The notes beneath the pieces were generated by a model, which worked only from the letters and a program-made list of their open reading frames with translations, ran no database searches and was not told the origin of the DNA. This document shows positions 43,740-53,252 of a DNA stretch of 64,000 bases, one piece after another. Origin of the DNA: Vibrio thalassae (GTDB lineage Bacteria; Pseudomonadota; Gammaproteobacteria; Enterobacterales; Vibrionaceae); assembly GCF_900089835.1 (NCBI RefSeq), contig NZ_OANU01000123.1, positions 1 to 64,000 on the forward strand, in the 5' to 3' direction. Position 1 is the first letter of the stretch. Each line of letters begins with the position of its first letter. Position numbers and translations under genes: made by a program.

Positions 43740-45326
43740 ATGAGTTCATCTGCCACAATGAAACACAACAAGCCAAAAAAGCCTCTATTTACCCGTTTTC
43801 TTGACGCGGTAGAGTACTTGGGGAATCTATTACCCCACCCAATCACACTGTTTGCTATTTTCTGTGTTGCTATCTTAGTTATGTCAGGCATCGCCGGCTA
43901 CTTTGACGTAGCGGTTGCCGATCCGCGCCCTGAAGGCGCTGCTGGTCGTGCAGCAGACGGCATGATTAAAGTAGTGAGCTTATTGAACGCAGAAGGCTTA
44001 CAGCTAATCGTGACAAACTTAGTGAGAAACTTCACAGGTTTTGCGCCATTAGGAACCGTTCTTGTCGCTATGCTGGGTGTGGCAATTGCTGAACACTCTG
44101 GCATGCTATCTGCCGCAATGCGTGGTCTTGTTATGGGTGCGTCTCAGCGCATGGTAACAGTAACCGTTGTATTTGCAGGTATTATTTCTAACACTGCTTC
44201 AGAGCTTGGTTACGTCGTACTTATTCCATTGGCAGCGATGCTGTTCCACTCTCTAGGACGTCACCCTCTAGCAGGTCTTGCAGCAGCGTTTGCTGGTGTA
44301 TCTGGTGGTTATTCAGCAAACCTATTAATTGGTACTGTGGATCCACTACTATCAGGTATTACTGAAACTGCCGCTCAAATGATCGATCCAAACTACACCG
44401 TTGGCCCTGAGGTGAACTGGTACTTTATGTTTGTATCGACCTTCTTCATTGCGATTACAGGTGCCTTTGTTACCGAGAAAATCGTTGAGCCTAAACTGGG
44501 TAAATACAATGAAGAAGAAGCTGCAGAAGATCTTTCTAATGACAGCATGGGTTCACTGACTGCAGTAGAAAAGAAAGGCCTGAAAATGGCAGGTATTGCA
44601 GTACTGGTTGTAAGTGCAATCATTGCATCAACTGTTGTTCCTGAAAATGGCGTGCTTCGTACTGCTGATGGTCAGGTTGCAGGTTCTCCGTTCTTGAAGA
44701 GTATCGTAGCATTCATCTTTGTCTTCTTCGCGATTCCGGGCTTTGTCTACGGTAAAGTGACTGGCTCTATGAAGAATGACCGTGACGTGATCGATGCGAT
44801 GTCGAAGTCTATGTCTTCAATGGGTATGTACATTGTATTGGTGTTCTTTGCTGCACAATTTGTTGCTTTCTTTAAGTGGACGAACTTTGGTCAGGTATTT
44901 GCTGTAGCGGGTGCTGACTTCCTACAGACTATCGGTCTAACAGGTCCTGCTCTATTTTTTGCATTTATCCTAATGTGTGGCTTTATCAACCTAATGATTG
45001 GTTCAGCGTCTGCACAGTGGGCAGTAACAGCACCTATCTTTGTTCCAATGCTTATGTTGGTTGGTTATGCTCCTGAAACCATTCAGGCGGCATACCGTAT
45101 TGGTGATTCAACCACCAACATCATCACACCTATGATGAGCTACTTTGGACTGATTCTGGCAGTGGCAACACGCTATATGAAGAATCTAGGTATTGGTACA
45201 CTAATCGCAACTATGTTGCCGTACTCTATCTGTTTCTTGGTAGGTTGGAGTTTACTGTTCTACATTTGGGTATTCTTACTAGGTCTACCAGTAGGTCCAG
45301 GCGCAGCAACGTTCTATACGCCTTAA
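43740..45326 (+). CDS. AbgT-family transporter 2
   Basis: A 528-residue membrane protein clearly homologous to the one at 28011. The shared segments are LLPHPITLFAIFCVAILVMS, TGFAPLGTVLVAMLGVAIAE, ASELGYVVLIPLAAMLFHSL, HPLAGLAAAFAGVSGGYSAN and NLMIGSASAQWAVTAPIFVP. It differs in several loops and in the N-terminus. Neither neighbour explains its substrate. It starts behind AAAAGGAGGGG. The p-aminobenzoyl-glutamate role known for E. coli AbgT is only a family-level guess. Confidence 0.9.
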   Translation: MSSSATMKHNKPKKPLFTRFLDAVEYLGNLLPHPITLFAIFCVAILVMSGIAGYFDVAVADPRPEGAAGRAADGMIKVVSLLNAEGLQLIVTNLVRNFTGFAPLGTVLVAMLGVAIAEHSGMLSAAMRGLVMGASQRMVTVTVVFAGIISNTASELGYVVLIPLAAMLFHSLGRHPLAGLAAAFAGVSGGYSANLLIGTVDPLLSGITETAAQMIDPNYTVGPEVNWYFMFVSTFFIAITGAFVTEKIVEPKLGKYNEEEAAEDLSNDSMGSLTAVEKKGLKMAGIAVLVVSAIIASTVVPENGVLRTADGQVAGSPFLKSIVAFIFVFFAIPGFVYGKVTGSMKNDRDVIDAMSKSMSSMGMYIVLVFFAAQFVAFFKWTNFGQVFAVAGADFLQTIGLTGPALFFAFILMCGFINLMIGSASAQWAVTAPIFVPMLMLVGYAPETIQAAYRIGDSTTNIITPMMSYFGLILAVATRYMKNLGIGTLIATMLPYSICFLVGWSLLFYIWVFLLGLPVGPGAATFYTP

Positions 45327-45339
45327 TAGATACGCCTAT

Positions 45340-45371
45340 AAAAAATGCTCCCTTAGGGGAGCATTTTTTTT
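45340..45371. terminator. Bidirectional terminator after AbgT transporter 2
   Basis: AAAAATGCTCCCC-type arms around TTAG with an A run before and a T run after. It serves the transporter on the plus strand and the yaeH-like gene, which ends at 45374, on the minus strand. Confidence 0.9.
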
Positions 45372-45373
45372 GA

Positions 45374-45757
45374 TTACTTTAACTTTTCTAAATCCGCTTC
45401 AATCTCGGCAATTTTGCTAGAAACGACTTTTTCTAAGTGGCGAAGATCGGTGAGGATTTTCTGCTTAACATCGACTTCTGCGACTTCTACAGGTTTGGTT
45501 AGTTTATTTAATTCATCAATAACAAGCGTGAGATTGCGGTTAATTTCGGTGACTTCTTTGTAATTGCCACTGCTGCTATTAACACGAACATTCTTTACTT
45601 GTCTTGGATACTTAAACTTAACGCTTTTGGCGAAGAGCTCGCCCTTTTGCTTATGAAAGTATATCTTCAACACATCCTTGTGCGCTTCTTGTCGTAGTGA
45701 GTAACGCTCAATTTGTTTAGGATCGTGAATGCCTAAACCTGTGAGGTTTGGATACAT
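45374..45757 (-). CDS. YaeH-like protein (UPF0325/DUF3461)
   Basis: A 127-residue protein. MYPNLTGLGIHDPKQIERYS, then LRQEAHKDVLKIYFHKQKGE and ELFAKSVKFKYPRQVK, closely match E. coli YaeH. The end is helical (LRHLEKVVSSKIAEIEADLE). The family has no proven function. It lies near glnD and map, as yaeH does near dapD-glnD-map in E. coli. Confidence 0.9.
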   Translation of the reverse strand: MYPNLTGLGIHDPKQIERYSLRQEAHKDVLKIYFHKQKGELFAKSVKFKYPRQVKNVRVNSSSGNYKEVTEINRNLTLVIDELNKLTKPVEVAEVDVKQKILTDLRHLEKVVSSKIAEIEADLEKLK

Positions 45758-45939
45758 AATTTACCTCTTGTTGCTGTGTGCTTTCTCTACAACTGTAGCA
45801 GGCAATCAATGTAGTAGATAGCTGATAATGAGACAAATAACAGAGAAATGTGGCGAGGATCGCTTAAATGATGTGCAGTTTTGAATTAGAAACCTGACTA
45901 CGTTTTTGCAGCCAGGTGTTATCACTAATAATGCTTTTT

Positions 45940-48564
45940 TTAACTAGCGATTTGTTCTGAAATGGTATCGTGCAGTTTTTGCTTCAGTTGGCTTTGTTCT
46001 TCTTCCGATAAGCGACCACCGGTGGCACTTGTTAAGATAAATAAGTCTTCTGCACGTTCGCCAATCGTCGTAATTTTCGCAGCATGGAGATTGATACCGA
46101 GCTGAGCAAAGGTTGCCCCGACTTTGGCGAGTAAACCAGGCGCATCTAGGGCAACAAGCTCCATCAGAGTCCGTTTTTTTCCTTTAGTCGGTAAGAAATC
46201 GACTTGGGTTTTCACATTAAAGTGCTTCAAGTTTCTTGGGGCACGGCGTGTTTTTACCCGAGTTGGTCGCCCATCTTCCAACACATGGACAAGGTGCTTA
46301 ATAACGGCAGAGTGTCTTTCGACATCAATCGCATCACCGTGTTGGTCTAACACCATAAAGGTATCGAGAACAAAGCCATCTTTGCTGGTCATAATTTGAG
46401 CGTCATGAACGTTGAAATTACGACGGTCGAGCTCAGCGACGACCGTTGCAAATAGTGCCGGCTGGTCTTGGCAATAGACAAACACTTCTGTACCGCCACG
46501 TGTTGCATTTTTACTCATCAAAACCAGAGGCTTAGTTGGCTCTTCTAAGTTGAGTATATGCTCGCTGTGCCACGCGATTTGTTTGTGAGTGTGCCTTAAA
46601 AAGTAATCGGCTTTGAATCGTTGCCAAAGGACTTCGATTTCACGAGCATTAAACCCTTGTTTGCGTAATAGGGCAGAGGAGAGTTGTTGATTGTGGCGGA
46701 TGCGATCACGCACATCCACTGGGTTCTCTAATCCTCTTCTCAAGGCTCGTTGTGTTGAGTAGAAAAGCTCGGCAAGTAAAGTCCGCTTCCAGCTATTCCA
46801 GAGCTCTGGGTTGGTTGCACAAATGTCAGCAACAGTGAGGCAAACTAGATATTCAAGGTATTCTTCATCGCGAACTTTTTTAGCGAATTCAATGATTACA
46901 TCAGGATCGTAAATATCACGACGTTGAGCTGTCACCGACATCAGAAGATGGTTTTGAACCAGCCATGAGACTAATTTTGCTTCTGGTTTAGACAGGCCGT
47001 GCTCCATACAAAAATCATACGCTTCAACAGCACCGATCTCGGAGTGATTGCCACCGCGGCCTTTACCTATGTCATGAAAAATCGCCGCGAGGATAAGCAA
47101 TTCTTTCTTCTGCATTCTAGGGTAGACTTCGCAGCAAATTGGGTGCTTTGGATAGTTTTCTTCGATGCTAAAAGTGTGAATATGATTAAGTAGGCGGACA
47201 CTATGCTCATCAACGGTATAAACATGGAACAGGTCAAATTGCATTTGTCCGACGATCTGACTCCACTGGGGCAGGTAGGCCGATAAAACCCCTAGCTTGT
47301 GCATCAAGCGAAACGCTCGGTGCAGCGCGTTAGGGTGACGCACCAGATCCATAAACTTCTCTCTTGCAGCCGGAATGGTGTGCAAAAACTTGTTTAATCG
47401 ACGACGGGCAGTGCGTAACTGACGCAGGGTGGCAGGGCTGACTCCTTCAATGCTCGAATCATTCGCAATATGAATAAACATATCTAAGATGGTTTCTGGT
47501 CTTGCCTGAAATAGTGCTGGCTTTCGTGCTTCAATGAGCTTGCCTCGACGTTGGAAATCCTCATTAAGAATGATAGCGTCTTGAATTTTGCCCTTATTGA
47601 CGATGGCTTGATCAAAGAGTTTCAGCAACATTTTATTGAGTTCAGCGACACGTCGTAGTGTGCGGTAGAACTCTTTCATCATCATTTCGACCGCTACGTT
47701 GCCTTCCCCGACAAAACCTAAGTTCTCGGCGACTTGAGCTTGATGAGCGAAGGTTAGCCGATTGTCGTAGCGACGCAGCTCGATATGCAGTGCAAAGCGC
47801 ACGCGCCAGAGAAAGTTCTGGCACTCGACGAGCTCTCGGTACTCGGCGTCGGTGAGGAAACCAAATCGACTCATTTCATATAAAGAGGTCGCACCAAAAT
47901 GACTGCGTGCGACCCAACTTAGCGTATGGATATCACGCAGCCCGCCCGGTGTGGATTTAATATCCGGTTCTAGATTGTATGTGGTGTCGTGATACTTGGC
48001 ATGACGAGCGCGTTGTTCTTCGATTTTGGCATGATAAAAGGTTTCTGAAGGCCAAAAATCTTCAGAGTCAATTTGGCTTTTTAGCGAGGCAAAGGTATCT
48101 TCACTGCCACATAGTAACCGTGCTTCCTGAAGGTTTGTGGCGACGGTTAAGTCTGATTGACCAATGTCGACGCATTCTTGTACGGTTCTTACTGCATGGC
48201 CGACCTCTAATCTCAGATCCCAAAGTAGGGTAATGAATTCGCTGACGGTACTCTCTAGGTTTGTCGGAAGCTTTTTGCGGGACACAACCAGAATATCGAT
48301 ATCCGACAGCGGGTGTAATTCCCCACGACCATATCCGCCTACCGCGACTAATGCCAAATTGGTTTGATTGGCGAGACCTGTGAACTGCCACAAACGATTG
48401 AGCAGCTGATCTATGTAATCTGAGCGGCCTAAGACTAAGTCTGTGATCGGGTGATGATTGAGGAACGCTTGTTTCTGGTGTTCAGAAAAGATGTCTAGTT
48501 GTGACTTTAACTCGCTGATCGTGAGTTGTTCGTCGCTAAATGTGGTAGGGCTTTGAAAAGTCAT
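45940..48564 (-). CDS. glnD: PII uridylyltransferase/uridylyl-removing enzyme GlnD
   Basis: An 874-residue nitrogen sensor starting at ATG 48564 (MTFQSPTTFSDEQL); an upstream in-frame start adds 26 residues not seen in the family. The nucleotidyltransferase part has GGYGRGELHPLSDIDILVVS. The HD hydrolase domain has AAIFHDIGKGRGGNHSEIGA. Two ACT domains at the C-terminus (from about 690 and 800) sense glutamine. GlnD uridylylates PII when nitrogen is low and removes UMP when glutamine is high. Confidence 0.96.
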   Translation of the reverse strand: MTFQSPTTFSDEQLTISELKSQLDIFSEHQKQAFLNHHPITDLVLGRSDYIDQLLNRLWQFTGLANQTNLALVAVGGYGRGELHPLSDIDILVVSRKKLPTNLESTVSEFITLLWDLRLEVGHAVRTVQECVDIGQSDLTVATNLQEARLLCGSEDTFASLKSQIDSEDFWPSETFYHAKIEEQRARHAKYHDTTYNLEPDIKSTPGGLRDIHTLSWVARSHFGATSLYEMSRFGFLTDAEYRELVECQNFLWRVRFALHIELRRYDNRLTFAHQAQVAENLGFVGEGNVAVEMMMKEFYRTLRRVAELNKMLLKLFDQAIVNKGKIQDAIILNEDFQRRGKLIEARKPALFQARPETILDMFIHIANDSSIEGVSPATLRQLRTARRRLNKFLHTIPAAREKFMDLVRHPNALHRAFRLMHKLGVLSAYLPQWSQIVGQMQFDLFHVYTVDEHSVRLLNHIHTFSIEENYPKHPICCEVYPRMQKKELLILAAIFHDIGKGRGGNHSEIGAVEAYDFCMEHGLSKPEAKLVSWLVQNHLLMSVTAQRRDIYDPDVIIEFAKKVRDEEYLEYLVCLTVADICATNPELWNSWKRTLLAELFYSTQRALRRGLENPVDVRDRIRHNQQLSSALLRKQGFNAREIEVLWQRFKADYFLRHTHKQIAWHSEHILNLEEPTKPLVLMSKNATRGGTEVFVYCQDQPALFATVVAELDRRNFNVHDAQIMTSKDGFVLDTFMVLDQHGDAIDVERHSAVIKHLVHVLEDGRPTRVKTRRAPRNLKHFNVKTQVDFLPTKGKKRTLMELVALDAPGLLAKVGATFAQLGINLHAAKITTIGERAEDLFILTSATGGRLSEEEQSQLKQKLHDTISEQIAS

Positions 48565-48676
48565 GGGTGCGATCCGTGCAAGCAAAAAAAGATGTCTAAC
48601 TACGGTTATACCAAAACGGTACAGATAAAAAAATATCCCCATTGATTGGGGATATTTACAAATTGAAGTGCAATGA

Positions 48677-49555
48677 TTAGATATTGTTCATATGGCGAGG
48701 AATGGACTCGTCGCTGCGTAAGGTCAATACTTCGCACCCTGTTTTGGTCACGACAATAGTATGTTCCCACTGTGCAGAGTTTTTACCGTCTCCAGTGTAG
48801 ACGGTCCAGTCGTCGTCTGCGTCGATGCTACAGCCAAATTTACCGGCATTAATCATTGGTTCGATAGTGAACACCATGCCTTCTTTCAGTACACTGCGGT
48901 CATTGTTTTTATAATGTACCACTTGTGGTTCTTCGTGGAACTCTGAACCAATACCGTGTCCGCAAAAATCTTTCACAATAGAAAACTTATTGCGTGGATT
49001 GTTTTTGTTGTTGGCTTTGATGAATTTCTCGATTTCGGTACCAATTGCACCTACTGTCGAACCTGGCTTGACGGTTTTCATTCCTAGGTATAGAGCTTCT
49101 TGAGCCACCATGCATAGGCGTTTGTCCGCAGGAGAAACATCACCTACTAAGAACATTTTTGAGGTATCACCGTGATAGCCTTCAGGACGAGTATCGAGTG
49201 ACGCGTTTTCATCGTTAGGAATGATAACGGTTACGTCTACGTTGACGATATCGCCATTTTTAAGAACTGCCGGTTTCAGTTTGCCCGTCGTGCCCATGGC
49301 ATCTTGTTCTGCTGGGATTCCGTGGCAAACAATGTGGTTGATCGATGTGCAGATTGATTTTGGATACCCATGATAATCGAGAGGGGCGGAATATGCGCCA
49401 CGTTCACGAGTGTAATCCGCACAAATTCTATCCAGCTCTTCCGTCGTCACCCCTTCTTTTACGTGAGGTTCGATCATTTCTAAAAGCTCTGCTGCAAGCT
49501 TACCTGCGATACGCATTCTTTCGATTTCAGCTTCAGTTTTGATTTTGATAGACAT
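48677..49555 (-). CDS. map: Methionine aminopeptidase, type I
   Basis: A 292-residue metalloenzyme that removes the N-terminal Met from new proteins. KTEAEIERMRIAGKLAAELL begins the protein. The metal ligands are seen in NVDVTV, HGDTSKMF, GHGIGSEFHEEPQV, EPMI and QWEHTIVV. It is longer than E. coli Map (264). One reason is an inserted segment between the first Asp ligand and the second (IIPNDENASLDTRPEG). It is divergent from rpsB, as in E. coli. Confidence 0.96.
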   Translation of the reverse strand: MSIKIKTEAEIERMRIAGKLAAELLEMIEPHVKEGVTTEELDRICADYTRERGAYSAPLDYHGYPKSICTSINHIVCHGIPAEQDAMGTTGKLKPAVLKNGDIVNVDVTVIIPNDENASLDTRPEGYHGDTSKMFLVGDVSPADKRLCMVAQEALYLGMKTVKPGSTVGAIGTEIEKFIKANNKNNPRNKFSIVKDFCGHGIGSEFHEEPQVVHYKNNDRSVLKEGMVFTIEPMINAGKFGCSIDADDDWTVYTGDGKNSAQWEHTIVVTKTGCEVLTLRSDESIPRHMNNI

Positions 49556-49925
49556 CTGTGTTCTCTGCTTTCTAAATTGACGGGTTATTCTATCAGTGGC
49601 GAGATTAAGCGCAACAAGAATAAAACTCGTTTGTAGTTATGTACGTGATTCAATTTAGTTGGGTTTAGTGGAAAACTCACTGACATGATGATTGTACTTT
49701 GTACATTTATTGCGATTTTTGTAGAAATCAGTGGCTAAATTATGGTATAAAGCGCGCCGGAAACAGGACTTAGTTTCTTCGAATCGGCGAGCTCGGTTTT
49801 GTTTCCATTAACTTTTATTTAAATCACACACATTTCGTCACATGTTCCGGGGTGCTTGAGTAATCATTCATACCAAGTCGGATTCATGGGAAATGTGGAG
49901 GCCTAACCCCATAGAGGAATTTAAA
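49556..49925 (+). promoter_or_regulatory. rpsB promoter and leader
   Basis: About 370 bases between divergent map and rpsB. GGTATAAAG near 49744-49752 with a GCGCGCC stretch directly after looks like a -10 with a GC-rich discriminator, a pattern linked to stringent control of translation genes. The following leader of about 170 bases has several paired segments and probably binds S2 for autogenous control, known for rpsB-tsf in gammaproteobacteria. The exact S2 site was not resolved. Confidence 0.55.
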
Positions 49926-50657
49926 ATGGCAACTGTATCAATGCGCGATATGCTAAAAGCTGGTGTTCACTTCGGTCACCAGACTCGTTACTGGAACCCA
50001 AAAATGAAGCCATTCATCTTTGGTGCTCGTAACCGCGTTCATATCATCAACCTAGAAAAAACTGTACCAATGTTCAACGATGCACTAGCTGAGCTAGCTA
50101 AAATCGGTGAGAAGAAAGGTAAAGTTCTTTTCGTTGGTACTAAGCGCGCTGCATCTGAAGCTGTTAAAGAAGCTGCAATCAACGCTGACCAGTTCTACGT
50201 GAACAACCGTTGGTTGGGCGGTATGCTAACGAACTACAAAACTGTTCGTCAGTCTATCAAGCGTCTAAAAGATTTCGAAGCACAGTCTCAAGACGGTACT
50301 TTCGAGAAGCTAACCAAGAAAGAAGCTCTAATGCGTACTCGCGAAATGGAGAAGCTAGAGAAGTCTCTTGGTGGTATCAAGAACATGGGCGGCCTACCAG
50401 ACGCTCTATTCGTAATCGACGCTGATCACGAGCACATCGCTGTTAAAGAAGCAAACAACCTAGGTATCCCAGTATTTGCTGTTGTTGATACTAACTCTAA
50501 CCCAGACGGCGTTGACTACGTTATCCCAGGTAACGACGACGCAATCCGTGCAGTACAGCTTTACCTAAACGCTGCTGCAGACGCGGTTAAAGAAGGTCGT
50601 AACAAAGACGTTGCAGCTGTAGCTGACAAAGACGGTTTCGTAGAAGAAGCTGAATAA
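49926..50657 (+). CDS. rpsB: 30S ribosomal protein S2
   Basis: A 243-residue protein starting at ATG 49926 behind AGAGGAA. TVSMRDMLKAGVHFGHQTRY is the usual start. RVHIINLEKTVPMFNDAL, KVLFVGTKRAASEAV, WLGGMLTNYKTVRQSIKRL and PDALFVIDADHEHIAVKEA follow, all marks of S2. Codon use is very strongly optimised. An in-frame upstream start is rejected because it would add residues absent from the family. It is cotranscribed with tsf after a weak attenuator. Confidence 0.98.
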   Translation: MATVSMRDMLKAGVHFGHQTRYWNPKMKPFIFGARNRVHIINLEKTVPMFNDALAELAKIGEKKGKVLFVGTKRAASEAVKEAAINADQFYVNNRWLGGMLTNYKTVRQSIKRLKDFEAQSQDGTFEKLTKKEALMRTREMEKLEKSLGGIKNMGGLPDALFVIDADHEHIAVKEANNLGIPVFAVVDTNSNPDGVDYVIPGNDDAIRAVQLYLNAAADAVKEGRNKDVAAVADKDGFVEEAE

Positions 50658-50726
50658 TAGCGGCTCGAAGTCACACTTAGTTTTTCGTAGACATCTAGTC
50701 TTCATGTAAACTGAGTTATAGTTAGC

Positions 50727-50757
50727 ATCAGGGGCCGAATGAGAGCCCCTGATTTTT
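50727..50757 (+). terminator. Attenuator hairpin between rpsB and tsf
   Basis: ATCAGGGGC, loop, GCCCCTGATTTTT forms a good stem followed by five T, 31 bases before the tsf start. In E. coli a similar partial terminator lowers tsf relative to rpsB. Confidence 0.82.
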
Positions 50758-50788
50758 ACCCTAATCAGAATCAACTGAGGAATAGAGA

Positions 50789-51631
50789 ATGGCTGTTACT
50801 GCTGCTCTAGTTAAAGAACTGCGCGAACGTACTGGCGCAGGCATGATGGAATGTAAGAAAGCGCTTGTTGAAACTAACGGCGACATCGAACTAGCAATTG
50901 AAAACATGCGTAAGTCTGGCGCTGCTAAAGCTGCTAAGAAAGCGGGTAACATCGCTGCTGAAGGCGCGATCATCATCAAAGAAGAAAACGGCGTTGCTGC
51001 TCTTCTTGAAGTTAACTGCCAAACTGACTTCGTTGCTAAAGATGCTAACTTCACTGCATTTGCAGAGAAAGTTGCTGCTGACGCACTAGCAACTAAAGCA
51101 ACGGCTGAAGAGCTTGTTGCCAAGTTTGAAGAAGAGCGTGTTGCTCTTGTTGCTAAGATCGGTGAGAACATCAACATCCGTCGTGTACAGTACGTTGAAG
51201 GTGCTGTAATCGCGTCTTACCGTCACGGTGAGAAAATCGGTGTTGTTGTTGCTGGTGAAGGCGACGCTGAAACTCTTAAGCACGTTGCAATGCACGTTGC
51301 TGCTTCTAAGCCTGAGTTCGTTAACCCAGAAGACGTACCTGCAGACGTAGTTGCTAAAGAGAAAGAAGTTCAAGTAGAAATCGCTATGAACGAAGGTAAA
51401 CCACAAGAGATCGCTGAGAAGATGGTTGTTGGCCGTATGAAGAAATTCACTGGCGAAATCTCTCTAACTGGTCAAGCGTTCGTAATGGAGCCAAAGAAAA
51501 CTGTTGGTGAAATCCTAAAAGAACGTGGTGCTTCAGTAGCTACTTTTGTTCGTCTAGAAGTTGGTGAAGGCATCGACAAAGGCGAGCAAATGAGCTTCGC
51601 TGACGAAGTAGCAGCAGCTCAGAAAGGTTAA
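50789..51631 (+). CDS. tsf: Elongation factor Ts
   Basis: A 280-residue nucleotide exchange factor for EF-Tu. The start has VTAALVKELRERTGAGMMEC and KKALVETNGDIELAIENMRK. The core TDFVAKDANFTAFAE (part of the Tu-binding TDFV motif) and the repeated coiled-coil region follow. Codon use is highly biased, as for rpsB. ATG follows TGAGGAA. Confidence 0.98.
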   Translation: MAVTAALVKELRERTGAGMMECKKALVETNGDIELAIENMRKSGAAKAAKKAGNIAAEGAIIIKEENGVAALLEVNCQTDFVAKDANFTAFAEKVAADALATKATAEELVAKFEEERVALVAKIGENINIRRVQYVEGAVIASYRHGEKIGVVVAGEGDAETLKHVAMHVAASKPEFVNPEDVPADVVAKEKEVQVEIAMNEGKPQEIAEKMVVGRMKKFTGEISLTGQAFVMEPKKTVGEILKERGASVATFVRLEVGEGIDKGEQMSFADEVAAAQKG

Positions 51632-51651
51632 TCCTTGATGATTTGTTGATG

Positions 51652-51682
51652 AAAAGACCGTGGCCTTGGCTGCGGTCTTTTT
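51652..51682 (+). terminator. Terminator of tsf
   Basis: AAAAGACCG, a loop, CGGTCTTTTT forms a hairpin with T run about 20 bases after the tsf stop codon. Confidence 0.9.
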
Positions 51683-51783
51683 ACGACTAGGCTATCTGTC
51701 ATTTTTTAGCCGTCATGGGTTGAGTCTATACTAGTCTCAAGCCATGACCGTTAATATCGATAACTCTTTGGAAGGTATACTTC

Positions 51784-52515
51784 ATGACAACGAACCCTAA
51801 ACCAGCTTATCAACGTATTCTGTTAAAACTTAGTGGTGAAGCGCTGCAAGGCGAGGAAGGCTTTGGTATCGATCCAAAAGTCCTTGACCGTATGGCACAA
51901 GAGGTTAAAGAACTGGTAGAACTAGGTGTTCAAGTTGGTGTGGTCATTGGTGGTGGTAACTTGTTCCGTGGTGCTGGCCTTGCTGAAGCTGGTATGAACC
52001 GCGTTGTGGGTGACCATATGGGTATGCTAGCAACAGTAATGAACGGTCTAGCAATGCGTGATGCGCTACATCGTGCGTATGTTAATGCGCGTGTAATGTC
52101 AGCAATCCCTCTAAAAGGCGTTTGTGACGATTACAACTGGGCAGATGCTATTCGTGAATTACGTCAAGGCCGCGTGGTGATTTTCTCTGCAGGTACTGGT
52201 AACCCATTCTTTACTACTGACTCTGCTGCGTGTCTTCGCGGTATTGAAATCGAAGCCGATGTTGTGCTTAAAGCAACAAAAGTAGATGGTGTTTTCACTG
52301 CTGATCCAGTGGCTAACCCTGATGCAGTTTTATGTGATAAGCTTTCTTACAACGCAGTTCTAGATAAAGAACTGAAAGTTATGGACTTGGCGGCATTTAC
52401 ATTGGCTCGTGACCATAAGATGCCAATCCGCGTATTCAACATGAATAAGCCAGGTGCATTGCGTCGTGTTGTGATGGGTGAGGCAGAAGGCACACTTATC
52501 AGCGACGCAGAATAA
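51784..52515 (+). CDS. pyrH: Uridylate kinase
   Basis: A 243-residue UMP kinase of the amino acid kinase fold. RILLKLSGEALQGEEGFGID, then VIGGGNLFRGAGLA and FSAGTGNPFFTTDSAACLR, are the family marks. The last strand has VFTADPVANPDA. It makes UDP for RNA, murein and LPS precursors, with allosteric UTP inhibition. Order rpsB-tsf-pyrH-frr is nearly universal in proteobacteria. Confidence 0.97.
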   Translation: MTTNPKPAYQRILLKLSGEALQGEEGFGIDPKVLDRMAQEVKELVELGVQVGVVIGGGNLFRGAGLAEAGMNRVVGDHMGMLATVMNGLAMRDALHRAYVNARVMSAIPLKGVCDDYNWADAIRELRQGRVVIFSAGTGNPFFTTDSAACLRGIEIEADVVLKATKVDGVFTADPVANPDAVLCDKLSYNAVLDKELKVMDLAAFTLARDHKMPIRVFNMNKPGALRRVVMGEAEGTLISDAE

Positions 52516-52598
52516 GAGTACACTCTTAACCAGAATTATCGAAGGACATAGCCTGAACGCAGACTGGCTTTCAGGTTACTATTATTTAAGGTGATATT

Positions 52599-53156
52599 GT
52601 GATTAACGAAATCAAACAAGACGCTCAAGAGCGCATGGCTAAAAGTGTTGAAGCACTGAAAAACAACCTTTCTAAAGTGCGTACAGGTCGTGCACACCCA
52701 AGCCTTCTTCAAGGTCTCTCAGTTGAATACTACGGCGCGCCAACGCCTCTAAACCAAGTTGCAAACGTTATTGCTGAAGATGCACGCACACTTGCTATTA
52801 CCGTATTCGATAAAGAGCTTGCACCTAAAGTTGAAAAGGCGATTCTGACGTCTGATCTAGGTCTAAACCCAATGTCTGCGGGTACGGTTATCCGCGTACC
52901 ACTTCCACCGCTAACAGAAGAGCGTCGTAAAGACCTTGTTAAGATCGTTCGTGGTGAAGCAGAAGGTGGCCGTGTTGCTATTCGTAATATCCGTCGTGAC
53001 GCTAACGGTGAATTGAAAGCACTACTTAAAGATAAAGAGATCTCGGAAGACGAAGATCGTAAAGCTCAAGATGAAATCCAAAAGCTAACAGACGCTGCAG
53101 TTAAAAATGTAGACGAGTTGCTAGCTGCAAAAGAAAAAGAGTTGATGGAAGTCTAA
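52599..53156 (+). CDS. frr: Ribosome recycling factor
   Basis: A 185-residue tRNA-shaped protein. The start is GTG 52599 (second base pair of a GTGATT). KDAQERMAKSVEALKNNLSK and VRTGRAHPSLLQGLSVEYYG open the triple helix. NPMSAGTVIRVPLPPLTEER, then RKDLVKIVRGEAEGGRVAIR, are typical. It splits ribosomes after termination with EF-G. Confidence 0.97.
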   Translation: MINEIKQDAQERMAKSVEALKNNLSKVRTGRAHPSLLQGLSVEYYGAPTPLNQVANVIAEDARTLAITVFDKELAPKVEKAILTSDLGLNPMSAGTVIRVPLPPLTEERRKDLVKIVRGEAEGGRVAIRNIRRDANGELKALLKDKEISEDEDRKAQDEIQKLTDAAVKNVDELLAAKEKELMEV

Positions 53157-53183
53157 TATTTCACCAGTCAGTTCTAGTTTAAG

Positions 53184-53211
53184 CGCTGTGCTGACAGCAC
53201 AGCGTTTTTTT
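53184..53211 (+). terminator. Terminator of frr
   Basis: CGCTGTGCTG, short loop, CAGCACAGCG then TTTTTTT, a strong hairpin 28 bases after the frr stop. Confidence 0.93.
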
Positions 53212-53252
53212 ATGCTACTCTGTTCGACCCTTGTTATTACTTTACTCTTTTT

